From CAWDPQ01 sp963804245 (GTDB lineage: Bacteria; Acidobacteriota; Vicinamibacteria; Vicinamibacterales; 2-12-FULL-66-21), in contig CAWDPQ010000017.1 in assembly GCA_963804245.1 (NCBI GenBank), positions 186,001 to 250,000 of the forward strand: a stretch of 64,000 nucleotides of DNA, read 5' to 3'. The position numbers and the translations under genes were made by a program. The notes beneath the pieces are model-generated. The model saw only the letters and a list, made by a program, of their open reading frames with translations, made no database searches and was not told where the DNA came from. Within the stretch, counting starts at the first letter, position 1. Every line of letters begins with the position of its first letter. This document shows positions 42,548 to 50,664 of this stretch, piece after piece.

Positions 42548-43060
42548 ATGACACACAAGGCCGTGACGCTCGGCGACGAGCGAGGCGTCGAGTACACGGT
42601 CGAAGTGGACGTCAACGGCTCGGTCACCATAGACGGCCGCACGATGCGCGTGCTACCGGCCCATCGAGGTGAGGTGCGGGTCGACGAACGCACTGTCTGG
42701 GTCGCCGTCAACGGAAACGAGCGTTGGATTTTCATCGACGGGCGCGTCCACATCCTCGAGCTCGTCACGGCCGGCGTCGCCATCAGAGCGAACACGACAG
42801 CACCCCGTCCCCGTGCGAGGGGCAAAGGACACCGTGACGGCGCGCTGACGGCGCCGATGCCGGCAACGGTTGTGAAGGTCGCGGTGTCGCCGGGCGATCA
42901 GATCAGAGCGGGCGATGTACTCATCATCCTCGAAGCCATGAAAATGGAGCTGCCGGTGCGCGCAACGGTCGATGGCACCGTCAAGGCCGTCCGCTGTCGA
43001 GAGGGCGAGCTGGTGCAGCCCGGCGAAGAGCTCGTCGAGCTTGCGGAAGGCGAACGGTGA
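42548..43060 (+). CDS. Biotin carboxyl carrier protein of the carboxylase
   Basis: A 170-residue protein with a non-catalytic head (VEVDVNGSVTIDGRTMRVLP) like the BT domain of MCC/PCC alpha subunits, a basic linker (TAPRPRARGKGHR) and a C-terminal biotinyl domain with the attachment motif E-A-M-K132-M (LTAPMPATVVKVAVSPGDQI before it). In most bacteria this is the C-terminal third of MCC alpha, so here the alpha subunit is split in two genes only 3 bases apart. It carries carboxybiotin between the carboxylase and transferase subunits. Confidence 0.93.
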   Translation: MTHKAVTLGDERGVEYTVEVDVNGSVTIDGRTMRVLPAHRGEVRVDERTVWVAVNGNERWIFIDGRVHILELVTAGVAIRANTTAPRPRARGKGHRDGALTAPMPATVVKVAVSPGDQIRAGDVLIILEAMKMELPVRATVDGTVKAVRCREGELVQPGEELVELAEGER

Positions 43061-43061
43061 C

Positions 43062-43971
43062 ATGAGGCCCACCTCCGTCACCATCGTCGAAGTCGGTCCG
43101 CGTGACGGATTGCAGAACGAGGCGGCGCCGATTCCCACCGCTCAGAAGATCGAGTTCGTCGATCGGCTTTCCGCTGCCTCCTTGCCGGTGATAGAGGTAT
43201 CGGCGTTCGTGAGTGCGCGCTGGGTCCCGCAGATGTCGGACGCCGATGCGGTGTTCGCTGGCATCACGCGCGCCCCAGGAACGCGCTACGCCGCGTTGGT
43301 TCCCAATCTGTACTGGTCTCGAACGGGCGCGAGCCGCGGGCGTCGGCGAGATAGGAATTTTCGCCGCTGCGTCGGAGCAGTTCAGCACGAGGAACATCAA
43401 TCAGACCATCGATGAGTCACTCGCTCAATACCGCGACACCTGTGCGCGAGCGAAAGAGCTGGGCATCCGCATCCGCGGCTACGTCTCGACAGCGTTCGGA
43501 TGCCCTTTCGAAGGCGACGTGCCTCCGGCTCGCGTTGCGGCTGTCGCAGAAGCACTGATCGCAATGGGTGCGTTCGAGGTGGCGGTCAGCGACACCATCG
43601 GTATCGCTCACCCGGGACAGGTTCCACGTGTCGTCGCCGCGGTGGCCGAGCGCGTAGCACTCGAACAGATAGCGTTGCATTTTCACGACACTCGAGGCTT
43701 GGCGCTGGCAAACGTTCTGACAGCGCTCGACGTCGGCATCGCAACGTTCGATGCGTCCGCCGGCGGGCTCGGCGGATGCCCGTACGCTCCCGGCGCAACG
43801 GGCAACGTCGCCACCGAAGACCTCGTGTACATGTTGCAAGGTCTGGGCATCCGCACCGGCGTCAACCTCGATGCCGTGGTCGAGGCATCGGCCTTCATCG
43901 AGCCGCTGATCGGTCACCCGCTTCCGTCGCGCTACTACCGAGCCGTGCGAAGTGCGAAGACGTCCGCCTGA
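43062..43971 (+). pseudogene. liuE: Hydroxymethylglutaryl-CoA lyase, single frameshift
   Basis: The first frame from ATG 43062 has the TIM-barrel start (TIVEVGPRDGLQNEA, with metal-binding Asp) and EVSAFVSARWVPQMSD. At about 43311 the homology moves one frame on (GLERARAAGVGEIGIFAAAS). The second frame then runs to the stop with SDTIGIAHPGQ, HFHDTRGLALANVLTALDVG and GGLGGCPYAPGATGNVATED, which holds the catalytic Cys. Removing one base in CTGTACTGG would give PNLTGLERARA and a normal protein of about 300 residues. It cleaves HMG-CoA to acetoacetate and acetyl-CoA. It starts two bases after the carrier gene. Sequence error is as likely as a real mutation. Confidence 0.88.
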
Positions 43972-43978
43972 AGGCGGA
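43963..43978. terminator. Hairpin containing the lyase stop codon
   Basis: TCCGCC and GGCGGA form a stem with a TGAA loop; the lyase TGA lies in the loop. It is a near copy of the hairpin at 20276-20295, including the following GCCAC. It stands between convergent genes, fitting a bidirectional transcription end. Confidence 0.45.
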
Positions 43979-43990
43979 AGCCACCGTTCG

Positions 43991-45187
43991 TTACCGTTCC
44001 ATCATCCACGATGCGAGCGCCTCGTCGGACCACGTGTTGATCACCCGCTCCGCTGGAACGCCAGCGATCCGCGCGTGCGCGATTGAAAAATCCGTGAACC
44101 TCAATTCCCCGATCGAGTGCGCATCGCTGTCGAGCGCAAAGAGACAGCCGGCATCGACCGCGCTGCGCACGAGGGAGAAATCGAGATCCTGCCGGTGCCA
44201 GTTGCCGTCGATCTCGATGGCGACGCGACGTGCGGCAGCTTCCGCGAAGATGCGGTCCCAGACCGCCACTACTCCGGCCCGGCTGTTGTAGACCCGGCCG
44301 CGCGGATGGCCGAGAATCGCCACTCTCTTCGCCCGAATCGCGCCGAGCATCCGTGCCGTTTGATCCTCGGGCCGTCGCAGGAGCGAATGCGGCGAGGCGA
44401 CCACGAACTCGAACAATTCGCACTCATCCGGCTGCAGATCCAGGCTGCCGTCGGCGAGGATATTGGCTTCGATGCCCTTGAACACCCGAAACCGGCCCTG
44501 ATACTTCGCGTTGACCTGATCGATTTCGTGGTGTTGGCGAACAACCGCCGACATGCTCATGCCTCGCGCCACAGGAAGGCCGTAGGAATGATCGGTGACT
44601 CCCATACAGGAGTGTCCGAGATCCAGGCAGGCCTTGACCATCGTTTCGACCGGCTCCGCGCCGTCACTCCACGTGGTGTGCATCTGGAAGTCACCGCGAA
44701 ACGTTGCCCGGCTGACGCGATCGTCGTCAGGCGTGTGACCGACCGCTGCGAGCATGCCGAACTGACTGAGGTAGTTGCTGCGAAGCAGGCGCTTGGCGGC
44801 CACCTGGCGGTCTTTGCCGGACGCGGCGACGGCAGCATCGACGGTCGGAGAGCGTCCCTCCTGCACGAGCTCCGTAATGATGCGGGTGCTGGACGGTCCG
44901 ACGAACGGTACCTCCCGCAGCGTGCCGGATGCGACCAGATCCGACACCGCGACAGGAAGACCGACGATCGCCTTCGCTGCACGCTTGTAGCCGAACCGCG
45001 CGCGCTCGGCACTCTGTAGTTCGGCCATGTCGTGCAGCAGGCCCACTGCCGACATGTTGACGTCTTCGGGCAGCGCCAGTGCTGGTGATGACCTCGCGCG
45101 TTTCGGCGCTTTCCGCTTCGTATTTGTATTCGTGCGCTTCCGCTGGGTAACCAAATTCACACTCCGGGTGGGCTGATCTCGCGTCAC
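43991..45187 (-). CDS. PHP-domain phosphoesterase with PolX-like N-terminal helices
   Basis: The 398-residue protein has a basic tail (KRTNTNTKRKAPKRARS), then a helical segment like the N-terminal HhH region of family X polymerases (FGYKRAAKAIVGLPVAVSDL; REVPFVGPSSTRIITELV). From about residue 160 it is a PHP domain with metal-binding His/Asp motifs: GDFQMHTTWSDG, MGVTDHSYGLP, ASPHSLLRR, ILGHPRGR and ALDSDAHS. The polymerase palm is absent. PolX-PHP enzymes act as 3' phosphatase/exonuclease in repair; this form keeps the two ends only. It could also be a histidinol-phosphatase-like hydrolase. Confidence 0.85.
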   Translation of the reverse strand: MTRDQPTRSVNLVTQRKRTNTNTKRKAPKRARSSPALALPEDVNMSAVGLLHDMAELQSAERARFGYKRAAKAIVGLPVAVSDLVASGTLREVPFVGPSSTRIITELVQEGRSPTVDAAVAASGKDRQVAAKRLLRSNYLSQFGMLAAVGHTPDDDRVSRATFRGDFQMHTTWSDGAEPVETMVKACLDLGHSCMGVTDHSYGLPVARGMSMSAVVRQHHEIDQVNAKYQGRFRVFKGIEANILADGSLDLQPDECELFEFVVASPHSLLRRPEDQTARMLGAIRAKRVAILGHPRGRVYNSRAGVVAVWDRIFAEAAARRVAIEIDGNWHRQDLDFSLVRSAVDAGCLFALDSDAHSIGELRFTDFSIAHARIAGVPAERVINTWSDEALASWMMER

Positions 45188-45266
45188 CCATGTAAGTTAC
45201 AGACAATCTTGGCCCTTTTTCACTCGAATCGGACCGGGCACTCCTATTGCTGAGGAAGCTGGCAGC

Positions 45267-47000
45267 ATGCGGATTGGCAAAGGCTCCCGGATCGTGTTCG
45301 GCCCCGTTGCCGCGGCTTCTCTGATTGCCGTCCTGGTGACAATCGGGATAACGGCGGCTTGCAATCGATCGCAGACGGAAAAACGCGAGCGTTCGGAAAT
45401 CGAGGCGCTGCGCTCGTTGCTGGAGGGCGCGCGCCGGCCGACGTTTGTCACTCGCGATACCGAAGGCGCGCGGCTCTGGAAAGTCACGCAACGCTTTTAC
45501 AAGAGCCGGAACTACGCGCTCGCGTGGATCGAGGATTCTGAACCCCGTCGGCAAATGGGCGACCTCATGAAGGCGCTCTGGGCCGCGGATCTCGAGGGGC
45601 TCGACCCGCTGCTCTACAACGTGTCCCTGCTGGATCAGCGCCGCCAGGAAGCGTCGAAGGGGTTTCTCACGAAAAAGGGATTCGAGCCGAAGGAAGCCGG
45701 CAATCTCGACGTGTGGTTGACCTACGTGTGTATGAAGTACGCATCGGATCTCGCGGACGGCTTGTCCGATCTCGCCCACGCCGATCCCTCCTGGCAGATC
45801 AAGCGCGACGCATTCGATCCTCGCCAGTGGCTCGAGCGCGCGCTGGCTGCGAATGCCATCGAACAGTCACTGCTGGAGCTCACACCTGGCAACGCTCAAT
45901 ACGTGGGTCTGCGCAAGTCGCTCGAGACCTATAAAGCGCAGGCCGCGAATGGCGGCTGGCCGAAAGTTCCATCGGCGAAACTGAAGCCAGGTCAGCGCCA
46001 TGCGAACGTCGCCGCAATCGCCAGCCGGTTGCGTGCGTCGGGAGACTACGACGGCAGAGTGCCGCCTGAAGGACGCCCCGCCGAATATCACGCGGATCTC
46101 GTCGAAGCCGTGAAGCGCTTTCAGCGCAGGCACGGACTCCTCGACGACGGCATCGTCACGCCGGGGGTAGTGGCGGAGATGAACGTCGGGATTCAGGCGC
46201 GCATTGCCCAGATTCGATTGAATCTCGAGCGGTGGCGCTGGCTGCCTCGCGATCTCGGGGAGAGACATATCCTCGTGAACATCCCGGAGTATCGTCTCGA
46301 AGTGTGGGAGCGTGGACAGGTTCCCCTGGCCATGCGCACGGTCGTCGGCAAGCAGGATACGCCGACGCCGATCTTCAACGACGTCATGACTCACGTCGTG
46401 TTCAGCCCGTACTGGAACGTACCGCCGGACATCGCCGAGGGTGAAACGTTGCCATCCTTCCTCACGGATCCGGACTTTCTGCGACGGCAGAACATGGAAG
46501 TGCTCGACGAGGCAGGCAAACCTGTCGATCCGGGCTCGATCGATCTGAGCGATCCGCAGAAATACCGATTCCGGCAGCGACCCGGTAGCGACAATTCTCT
46601 CGGGCTCGTCAAGTTCATGTTCCCGAACCAGTTCAACGTGTACCTGCACGACACGCCGACTGACTCGCTCTTCTCGCGAGCCAGCCGATCGTTCAGTCAC
46701 GGCTGCGTTCGGCTCGAGCAGCCTCTCGCGCTCGCGCGATACGTGCTGCAGGATCAGGCTGAATGGACGGAAGAACAGATCGTGCAGGCCATGGAAAAGG
46801 GCGAAGAAAAGCACGTGAAGCTCAAGCGTCCCATCCCCGTTTACCTCGGATACTGGACGGCTCGCGTCTCGTCCGACGGACAGCTGCAATTCAGAAACGA
46901 CGTCTACGGGATCGACGTCCGGCAAACGGCTCTGCTGCAGGAACGTCTCGGTCGCATGCGCAGAACGGTGGCGAGTGCGACATCCGCACGCCTGCACTGA
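45267..47000 (+). CDS. L,D-transpeptidase of the YcbB (LdtD) type
   Basis: The 577-residue protein has an N-terminal anchor ending in a possible lipobox (VLVTIGITAAC), a scaffold region (YALAWIEDSEPRRQMGDLMK), a peptidoglycan-binding domain (ADLVEAVKRFQRRHGLLDDG) and the YkuD catalytic domain with S477-H-G-C480-V-R. Before it stand the typical VNIPEYRLEVWERGQVPLAM and VVGKQDTPTPIF. It cross-links peptidoglycan through 3-3 bonds in the periplasm and is insensitive to most penicillins. It is divergent from the PHP gene. Confidence 0.95.
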   Translation: MRIGKGSRIVFGPVAAASLIAVLVTIGITAACNRSQTEKRERSEIEALRSLLEGARRPTFVTRDTEGARLWKVTQRFYKSRNYALAWIEDSEPRRQMGDLMKALWAADLEGLDPLLYNVSLLDQRRQEASKGFLTKKGFEPKEAGNLDVWLTYVCMKYASDLADGLSDLAHADPSWQIKRDAFDPRQWLERALAANAIEQSLLELTPGNAQYVGLRKSLETYKAQAANGGWPKVPSAKLKPGQRHANVAAIASRLRASGDYDGRVPPEGRPAEYHADLVEAVKRFQRRHGLLDDGIVTPGVVAEMNVGIQARIAQIRLNLERWRWLPRDLGERHILVNIPEYRLEVWERGQVPLAMRTVVGKQDTPTPIFNDVMTHVVFSPYWNVPPDIAEGETLPSFLTDPDFLRRQNMEVLDEAGKPVDPGSIDLSDPQKYRFRQRPGSDNSLGLVKFMFPNQFNVYLHDTPTDSLFSRASRSFSHGCVRLEQPLALARYVLQDQAEWTEEQIVQAMEKGEEKHVKLKRPIPVYLGYWTARVSSDGQLQFRNDVYGIDVRQTALLQERLGRMRRTVASATSARLH

Positions 47001-47038
47001 AAACGACACACAATGAGATTGCTCGCGGTTGCAGCCGC

Positions 47039-47401
47039 TCAGTGCGAGCAGAAGACCGAGACTTCGCGCAGCAGCTCCTCGAGATCGATGGGCTTCGTCA
47101 GGTAGGAATTGGCTTCGATGTTCGCCAGGCGTTCTCTCCCGGCGGCGGAGACGACGATGACGGGAATCGATGCGAGCGCGGCATTGCGCACTTGTTCGCG
47201 GCGGAACTGCCAGCCGTCCATGATCGGCATCATCAGGTCCAGCACGATGACCGACGCCTTGAGTCCGCTGCTCAGCCGATCGAGCGCCTGCCTGCCGTTG
47301 GCAGCCGTTTCGACGTGAAAGCCCTCCAACTCGAGGAATTTCCCCAGCATCTCCCGCGTGTCGGGGTCGTCTTCCACGATGAATACGGTCGGTGCGGTCA
47401 C
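47039..47401 (-). CDS. Single-domain response regulator
   Basis: The GTG at 47401 gives a clean receiver of 120 residues (MTAPTVFIVEDDPDTREMLG): acidic pair Asp11-Asp12, phospho-acceptor Asp55 in VIVLDLMMP, Lys in SYLTKPID. There is no output domain. Its GTG overlaps the TGA of the preceding regulator gene by four bases. It is the last of three stand-alone receivers in a row. Confidence 0.85.
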   Translation of the reverse strand: MTAPTVFIVEDDPDTREMLGKFLELEGFHVETAANGRQALDRLSSGLKASVIVLDLMMPIMDGWQFRREQVRNAALASIPVIVVSAAGRERLANIEANSYLTKPIDLEELLREVSVFCSH

Positions 47402-47784
47402 GCGTCCTGCCTCGGCTGCTTGCGCGCCCGGAGCAGTTCGAGCGCAGCGTCCGACAGAGTATCGGGCAGACACGGCTTCTCGATAAGTCGGTCGCATCCC
47501 ACCTCGCGTGCGCGGTCTTCCTGGGCGCTACCGCCGTATCCGCTCAGGCAGATCACCGGGACCGCCGCAAGAGTTGGATCGGCGCGCATCAGGGTCACCA
47601 GCTCGAACCCATTCACGCCTGGCAGCGCGAGGTCGGTAATCACCAGATCCGGCACGCGCGTTTGCATCACGCGCAACGCCTCCTCGCCGTCACCGGCCTG
47701 CACGACCTCGAATTCACTGCTGAGGAACTCCGCATACATCAGGCGCGTGTCGGCGTGGTCCTCGACCAGGATGACGAGCGGCAC
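47398..47784 (-). CDS. Single-domain response regulator
   Basis: A receiver of about 128 residues from a GTG at 47784 (MPLVILVEDHADTRLMYAEF). Phospho-acceptor Asp51 is in DLVITDLALPG and the Lys in DRLIEKPCLP. A short basic tail (LLRARKQPRQDA) ends it. It lies two bases after the upstream regulator gene and overlaps the next one. The usual second acidic residue is replaced by His (EDH), so metal binding may be altered. Confidence 0.8.
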   Translation of the reverse strand: MPLVILVEDHADTRLMYAEFLSSEFEVVQAGDGEEALRVMQTRVPDLVITDLALPGVNGFELVTLMRADPTLAAVPVICLSGYGGSAQEDRAREVGCDRLIEKPCLPDTLSDAALELLRARKQPRQDA

Positions 47785-47786
47785 GT

Positions 47787-48194
47787 TCAGACCCGGCGCG
47801 TCCGCGGGGCGTCGCCGACCAAACGCCTGATGGCTGCTTCGAGGTCCTCCGCTGAACAGGGCTTCTCCAAGACCGCATCGCACCCGGCCCGCTGCGCGCG
47901 TCCGGGATCGGCCGTGAACGCCGCGTAGCCGGTCACAGCCAGCACCGGCACGTCGCGTGTGCGCGAGTCCTGCTTGAGACGCCGCGTCAGTTCGAATCCG
48001 TCGATGCCAGGAATATTGAGATCGGTCACCACGACGTCAGGAGTGTTTTCGACAGCGCTTTCGAGCGCCTGCAGGCCGTTGTGCGCTTGCGCCACACGGA
48101 AGCCCGCCTGTTCCAGCCATTCGACGAACAGCCGACGACCGTCGCGGTCGTCCTCCACGATCAGAACGCTGAGGCTCTGGTCCTCGTGGGTCAA
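47787..48194 (-). CDS. Single-domain response regulator
   Basis: AGGAG stands six bases before a TTG at 48194, which I choose as start; no ATG fits better. The 135-residue receiver has SVLIVEDDRDGRRLF, phospho-acceptor Asp58 in VVVTDLNIPG and Lys in AVLEKPCSAED. It is first of the three receivers. No kinase or output gene is next to them; the L,D-transpeptidase gene converges with them. Confidence 0.75.
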   Translation of the reverse strand: MTHEDQSLSVLIVEDDRDGRRLFVEWLEQAGFRVAQAHNGLQALESAVENTPDVVVTDLNIPGIDGFELTRRLKQDSRTRDVPVLAVTGYAAFTADPGRAQRAGCDAVLEKPCSAEDLEAAIRRLVGDAPRTRRV

Positions 48195-48296
48195 CAGGAG
48201 CTCCTGAGCCCCAGTATACCCAATGCCTCCAGGCAAATCGGCATGTTTAAGGGCGGACGCCCGAACGTCGCGGGCGCCCACCACTCGCGGAAAACT

Positions 48297-48677
48297 TTAC
48301 GCGGGCAATTTCAACACTTGCCCTGGCTTGATCTTGTCCGGGTCGGCCAATTGGTCGCGATTGGCCTCGAAAATCTTCATATATTCGTTGGCGTTCCCCA
48401 GGTGTTCCTTCGCGATCTTGCTCAGCGTGTCACCAGCTTTTACGGTGTAGGTCCTGGTCGCCACGGCGACGCCACCCCCACCCGTGACCTTGATGTCGGC
48501 GACGACGTCATCTCGCCATGACGGTATCGTCTTGATTGCATTCCAGATCTCGTTCGCGTCCGCCTCGGACTTCACGGTCCCCGTAAAGTAGAGCTTTCCA
48601 TCGCGCTCCTGTGCGCTTCCGTCAAATCGTCCCTTGGACTGCTGAATCGCGTACGAGTAGGTATCTCTCAGACCCAT
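48297..48677 (-). CDS. BON-LysM protein (YgaU-like)
   Basis: GGAGG precedes ATG 48677; longer readings run through repeat DNA and are rejected. The 126-residue protein has a BON domain (about 20-66: GRFDGSAQERDGKLYFTGTV) and a LysM domain (76-125: TYTVKAGDTLSKIAKEHLGN, ending PGQVLKLPA). This is the layout of YgaU/Kbp, a potassium-binding envelope-stress protein. No signal peptide is seen. It lies downstream of repeat DNA and ends about 100 bases before the receiver genes. Confidence 0.9.
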   Translation of the reverse strand: MGLRDTYSYAIQQSKGRFDGSAQERDGKLYFTGTVKSEADANEIWNAIKTIPSWRDDVVADIKVTGGGGVAVATRTYTVKAGDTLSKIAKEHLGNANEYMKIFEANRDQLADPDKIKPGQVLKLPA

Positions 48678-48732
48678 GCTTACCTCCATTTTCGTTATCT
48701 TCGCAGATCGGGGATGCAAGGCAGGGTCCGAG

Positions 48733-48890
48733 GAAACTGAGGAACTGGGGAACTGAGGAACTGGGGAGCTGGGGAACTGGGGTGCTGGCGAGCTGGGGAA
48801 CTGGGAGGCGCCTCCGCCAAGGCTTCGGCGCGTCCGCCGTAGCTTCAGCGAAGGCGGAGGCCCCAAGCGCATTGTGTAAAGAAGGCTGGG
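48733..48890. repeat. Composite intergenic repeat, inverted copy
   Basis: The stretch carries the GGGGAACTGG-type array (48733-48811), palindromic GGCGCCTCCGCC/GGCGGAGG DNA and then the core CCCCAAGCGCATTG, the reverse complement of the core at 9411. Order and parts match the element at 9393-9685 in the opposite orientation. Coding frames through it are artefacts of repeat length. Confidence 0.75.
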
Positions 48891-48939
48891 AGCTCGCGCA
48901 GCGAGCGACCCACCGTCCGCGCTTATAGTAGGTGCGCCT

Positions 48940-49653
48940 ATGCTGCCGACTGCATTCGCTTTCGTCTGCGTTGCTCTCGTGGCTCTCCCCGATCAGCAGC
49001 CGGACAAACAACTGGTGGTGACGATTTCCGGAACCGACCTCCGGGGTGGTGTGGTTTCCGAGGTCACGTGGGATGGCGGTACGCTCCTGCTGCAGGGCGT
49101 CTTTGCCGAGCCAGGCGGCGCGCTCAAGCCACAGTACTTCGTCGTCCCCGCCGACCGAATCACCTTGTTGAAACGCGATGAACAGACCGACGAGTCGTTG
49201 AAGTACTGGCAGATGAAATCCAATCGGGTGAGCCCTACGGGATTGGGACGGATCACGTCGAAGGTGGATACGAAGATGCCGCAGTTCGGCGTCGGCGATC
49301 TCGAACGGCGACTTGGTGACGCGGTCAACATGGGCGGGACGCAGACCAAGACGACGCTGCACCTGGGTAGGTTGCTGCTCCTCGAACGCGAAGGGCCGGA
49401 ACCCTACGACGGCGAAACGTGGTCGTGGTCGCCGCCGGAGCTGAATCGTATCGCTTACATCGACGGCAAGGGTGACTTGTGGATTGCCAGGGCGGATGGT
49501 GAGCGGCAACGGCGCATACTCCGCGGTAATTTCACGCTCCCGGCGTGGTCACCGGACGGCCGCAGCGTCGCCGTCGCCGAGCGCAAGGACGGCGGCCAGC
49601 GGTGGGAAATCTCCGTCGTCCACCTGCCCGCCAGCCTGCTCACCGACCGCTGA
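48940..49653 (+). CDS. Exported protein with PD40-like C-terminus
   Basis: The 237-residue product has a short signal peptide (MLPTAFAFVCVALVALPDQ). The middle (VVTISGTDLRGGVVSEVTWD) is not recognised. The C-terminal part (WSWSPPELNRIAYIDGKGDL; LPAWSPDGRSVAVAERKDGG) is two or three PD40/TolB propeller units, too few for a closed propeller. It is probably periplasmic. It stands alone after the repeat element. Confidence 0.6.
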   Translation: MLPTAFAFVCVALVALPDQQPDKQLVVTISGTDLRGGVVSEVTWDGGTLLLQGVFAEPGGALKPQYFVVPADRITLLKRDEQTDESLKYWQMKSNRVSPTGLGRITSKVDTKMPQFGVGDLERRLGDAVNMGGTQTKTTLHLGRLLLLEREGPEPYDGETWSWSPPELNRIAYIDGKGDLWIARADGERQRRILRGNFTLPAWSPDGRSVAVAERKDGGQRWEISVVHLPASLLTDR

Positions 49654-49734
49654 CCTTCCCTCGTCGATTTTCGAACCCTCCGTTCGTCTATGCGCCAAGT
49701 AACGGCAATCCGCGCATATTCGAGGAGGAACCAA

Positions 49735-50262
49735 ATGAAAAGGACCTTGTGCCTGGCGCTGAGCGTTCTGGGCGTCGTGGCCGCAGCTGCCTCCGGTCCG
49801 GCCGACGGGCCGGCCGCCTTCGAGCGGCTGAAGACACTTGAAGGAACCTGGGAGGCGGTCGGTAGGGACGGCAAGAAAGCGGTAACTGTCTTCGAGCTCA
49901 CTGCAAACGGCAGCGTGCTGCTGGAACGCTACTCCAACCCGGCGCTGCCGTCCGGCGGCGCGATGACGACGGCCTACCATCTGGACGGTCGGGACCTGGT
50001 GCTGACGCACTACTGCATCGCGAAGAACCAGCCCACACTTCGAGCCGATCGGTACGACGCTGCGGCCGGTGAGGTGCAGTTCGAGTTCGTCCGCGCCAGC
50101 AACCTGCCGACCCCGGACGCCGGTCACATGCGACGCGCCAAGTACCGCTTCGAGGGAAGCAATCGTTTTACGACCGAGTGGGAGTTCTTCGCCAAAGGTC
50201 AGAAGACGATGACGGAGGTCGAGACGTTCACCAGAGTCAACCCTGCGACTAACGACGACTAA
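49735..50262 (+). CDS. Secreted hypothetical protein (lipocalin-like, 175 aa)
   Basis: GAGGAGG precedes ATG 49735. A signal peptide (MKRTLCLALSVLGVVAAAAS) leads to FERLKTLEGTWEAVGRDGKK and repeated short strands (GSVLLERYSNPA; GAMTTAYHLDGRDLVLTHYC; AKYRFEGSNRFTTEWEFF). This matches the DUF1579-type small barrel plan. The gene is followed by a YCII protein and its ECF sigma factor in the same direction, so it may be part of that unit. Confidence 0.7.
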   Translation: MKRTLCLALSVLGVVAAAASGPADGPAAFERLKTLEGTWEAVGRDGKKAVTVFELTANGSVLLERYSNPALPSGGAMTTAYHLDGRDLVLTHYCIAKNQPTLRADRYDAAAGEVQFEFVRASNLPTPDAGHMRRAKYRFEGSNRFTTEWEFFAKGQKTMTEVETFTRVNPATNDD

Positions 50263-50304
50263 CGACTGACGACTAACGACTGACAAGTTACAGAGGACTA
50301 AACG

Positions 50305-50664
50305 ATGCCGAAATACATGCTGCTGTTGCACGACGATCCCTCGGCGTTCCGCACGGTCAGCCCCGAACAGATGCAGAAGATCATCGAGAAGTACGTGGCG
50401 TGGGGTTCCAAGTTGCGCAGCGCTGGCGTCCTCGTCGCCAGCGACAAGCTCACCAACGACCCCGGCCGCGTGATGCGCGGCAAGAACGGCCAGGTGCGGG
50501 TCACCGATGGGCCTTACAGCGAGTCGAAGGAAGTGCTCGGCGGCTACTACACGATTCAGGCCGGAAGTTACGATGAGGCGATGGATCGCGCCCGCGAGTG
50601 TCCGCAACTCGAATACGGTGGCACGATCGAGGTGCGACAGGTCGACGAGATGAAGCGTGGCTGA
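50305..50664 (+). CDS. YCII-related (DGPF-type) protein
   Basis: A 119-residue YciI/DGPF-family protein: YMLLLHDDPSAF at the start and VTDGPYSESKEVLGGYYTIQ with the DGPY form of the DGPF motif (68-73). DGPF proteins are the standing partners of ECF42 sigma factors, and such a sigma gene overlaps its end by eight bases. Its own chemistry is unknown; the fold is ferredoxin-like and often dimeric. Confidence 0.93.
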   Translation: MPKYMLLLHDDPSAFRTVSPEQMQKIIEKYVAWGSKLRSAGVLVASDKLTNDPGRVMRGKNGQVRVTDGPYSESKEVLGGYYTIQAGSYDEAMDRARECPQLEYGGTIEVRQVDEMKRG

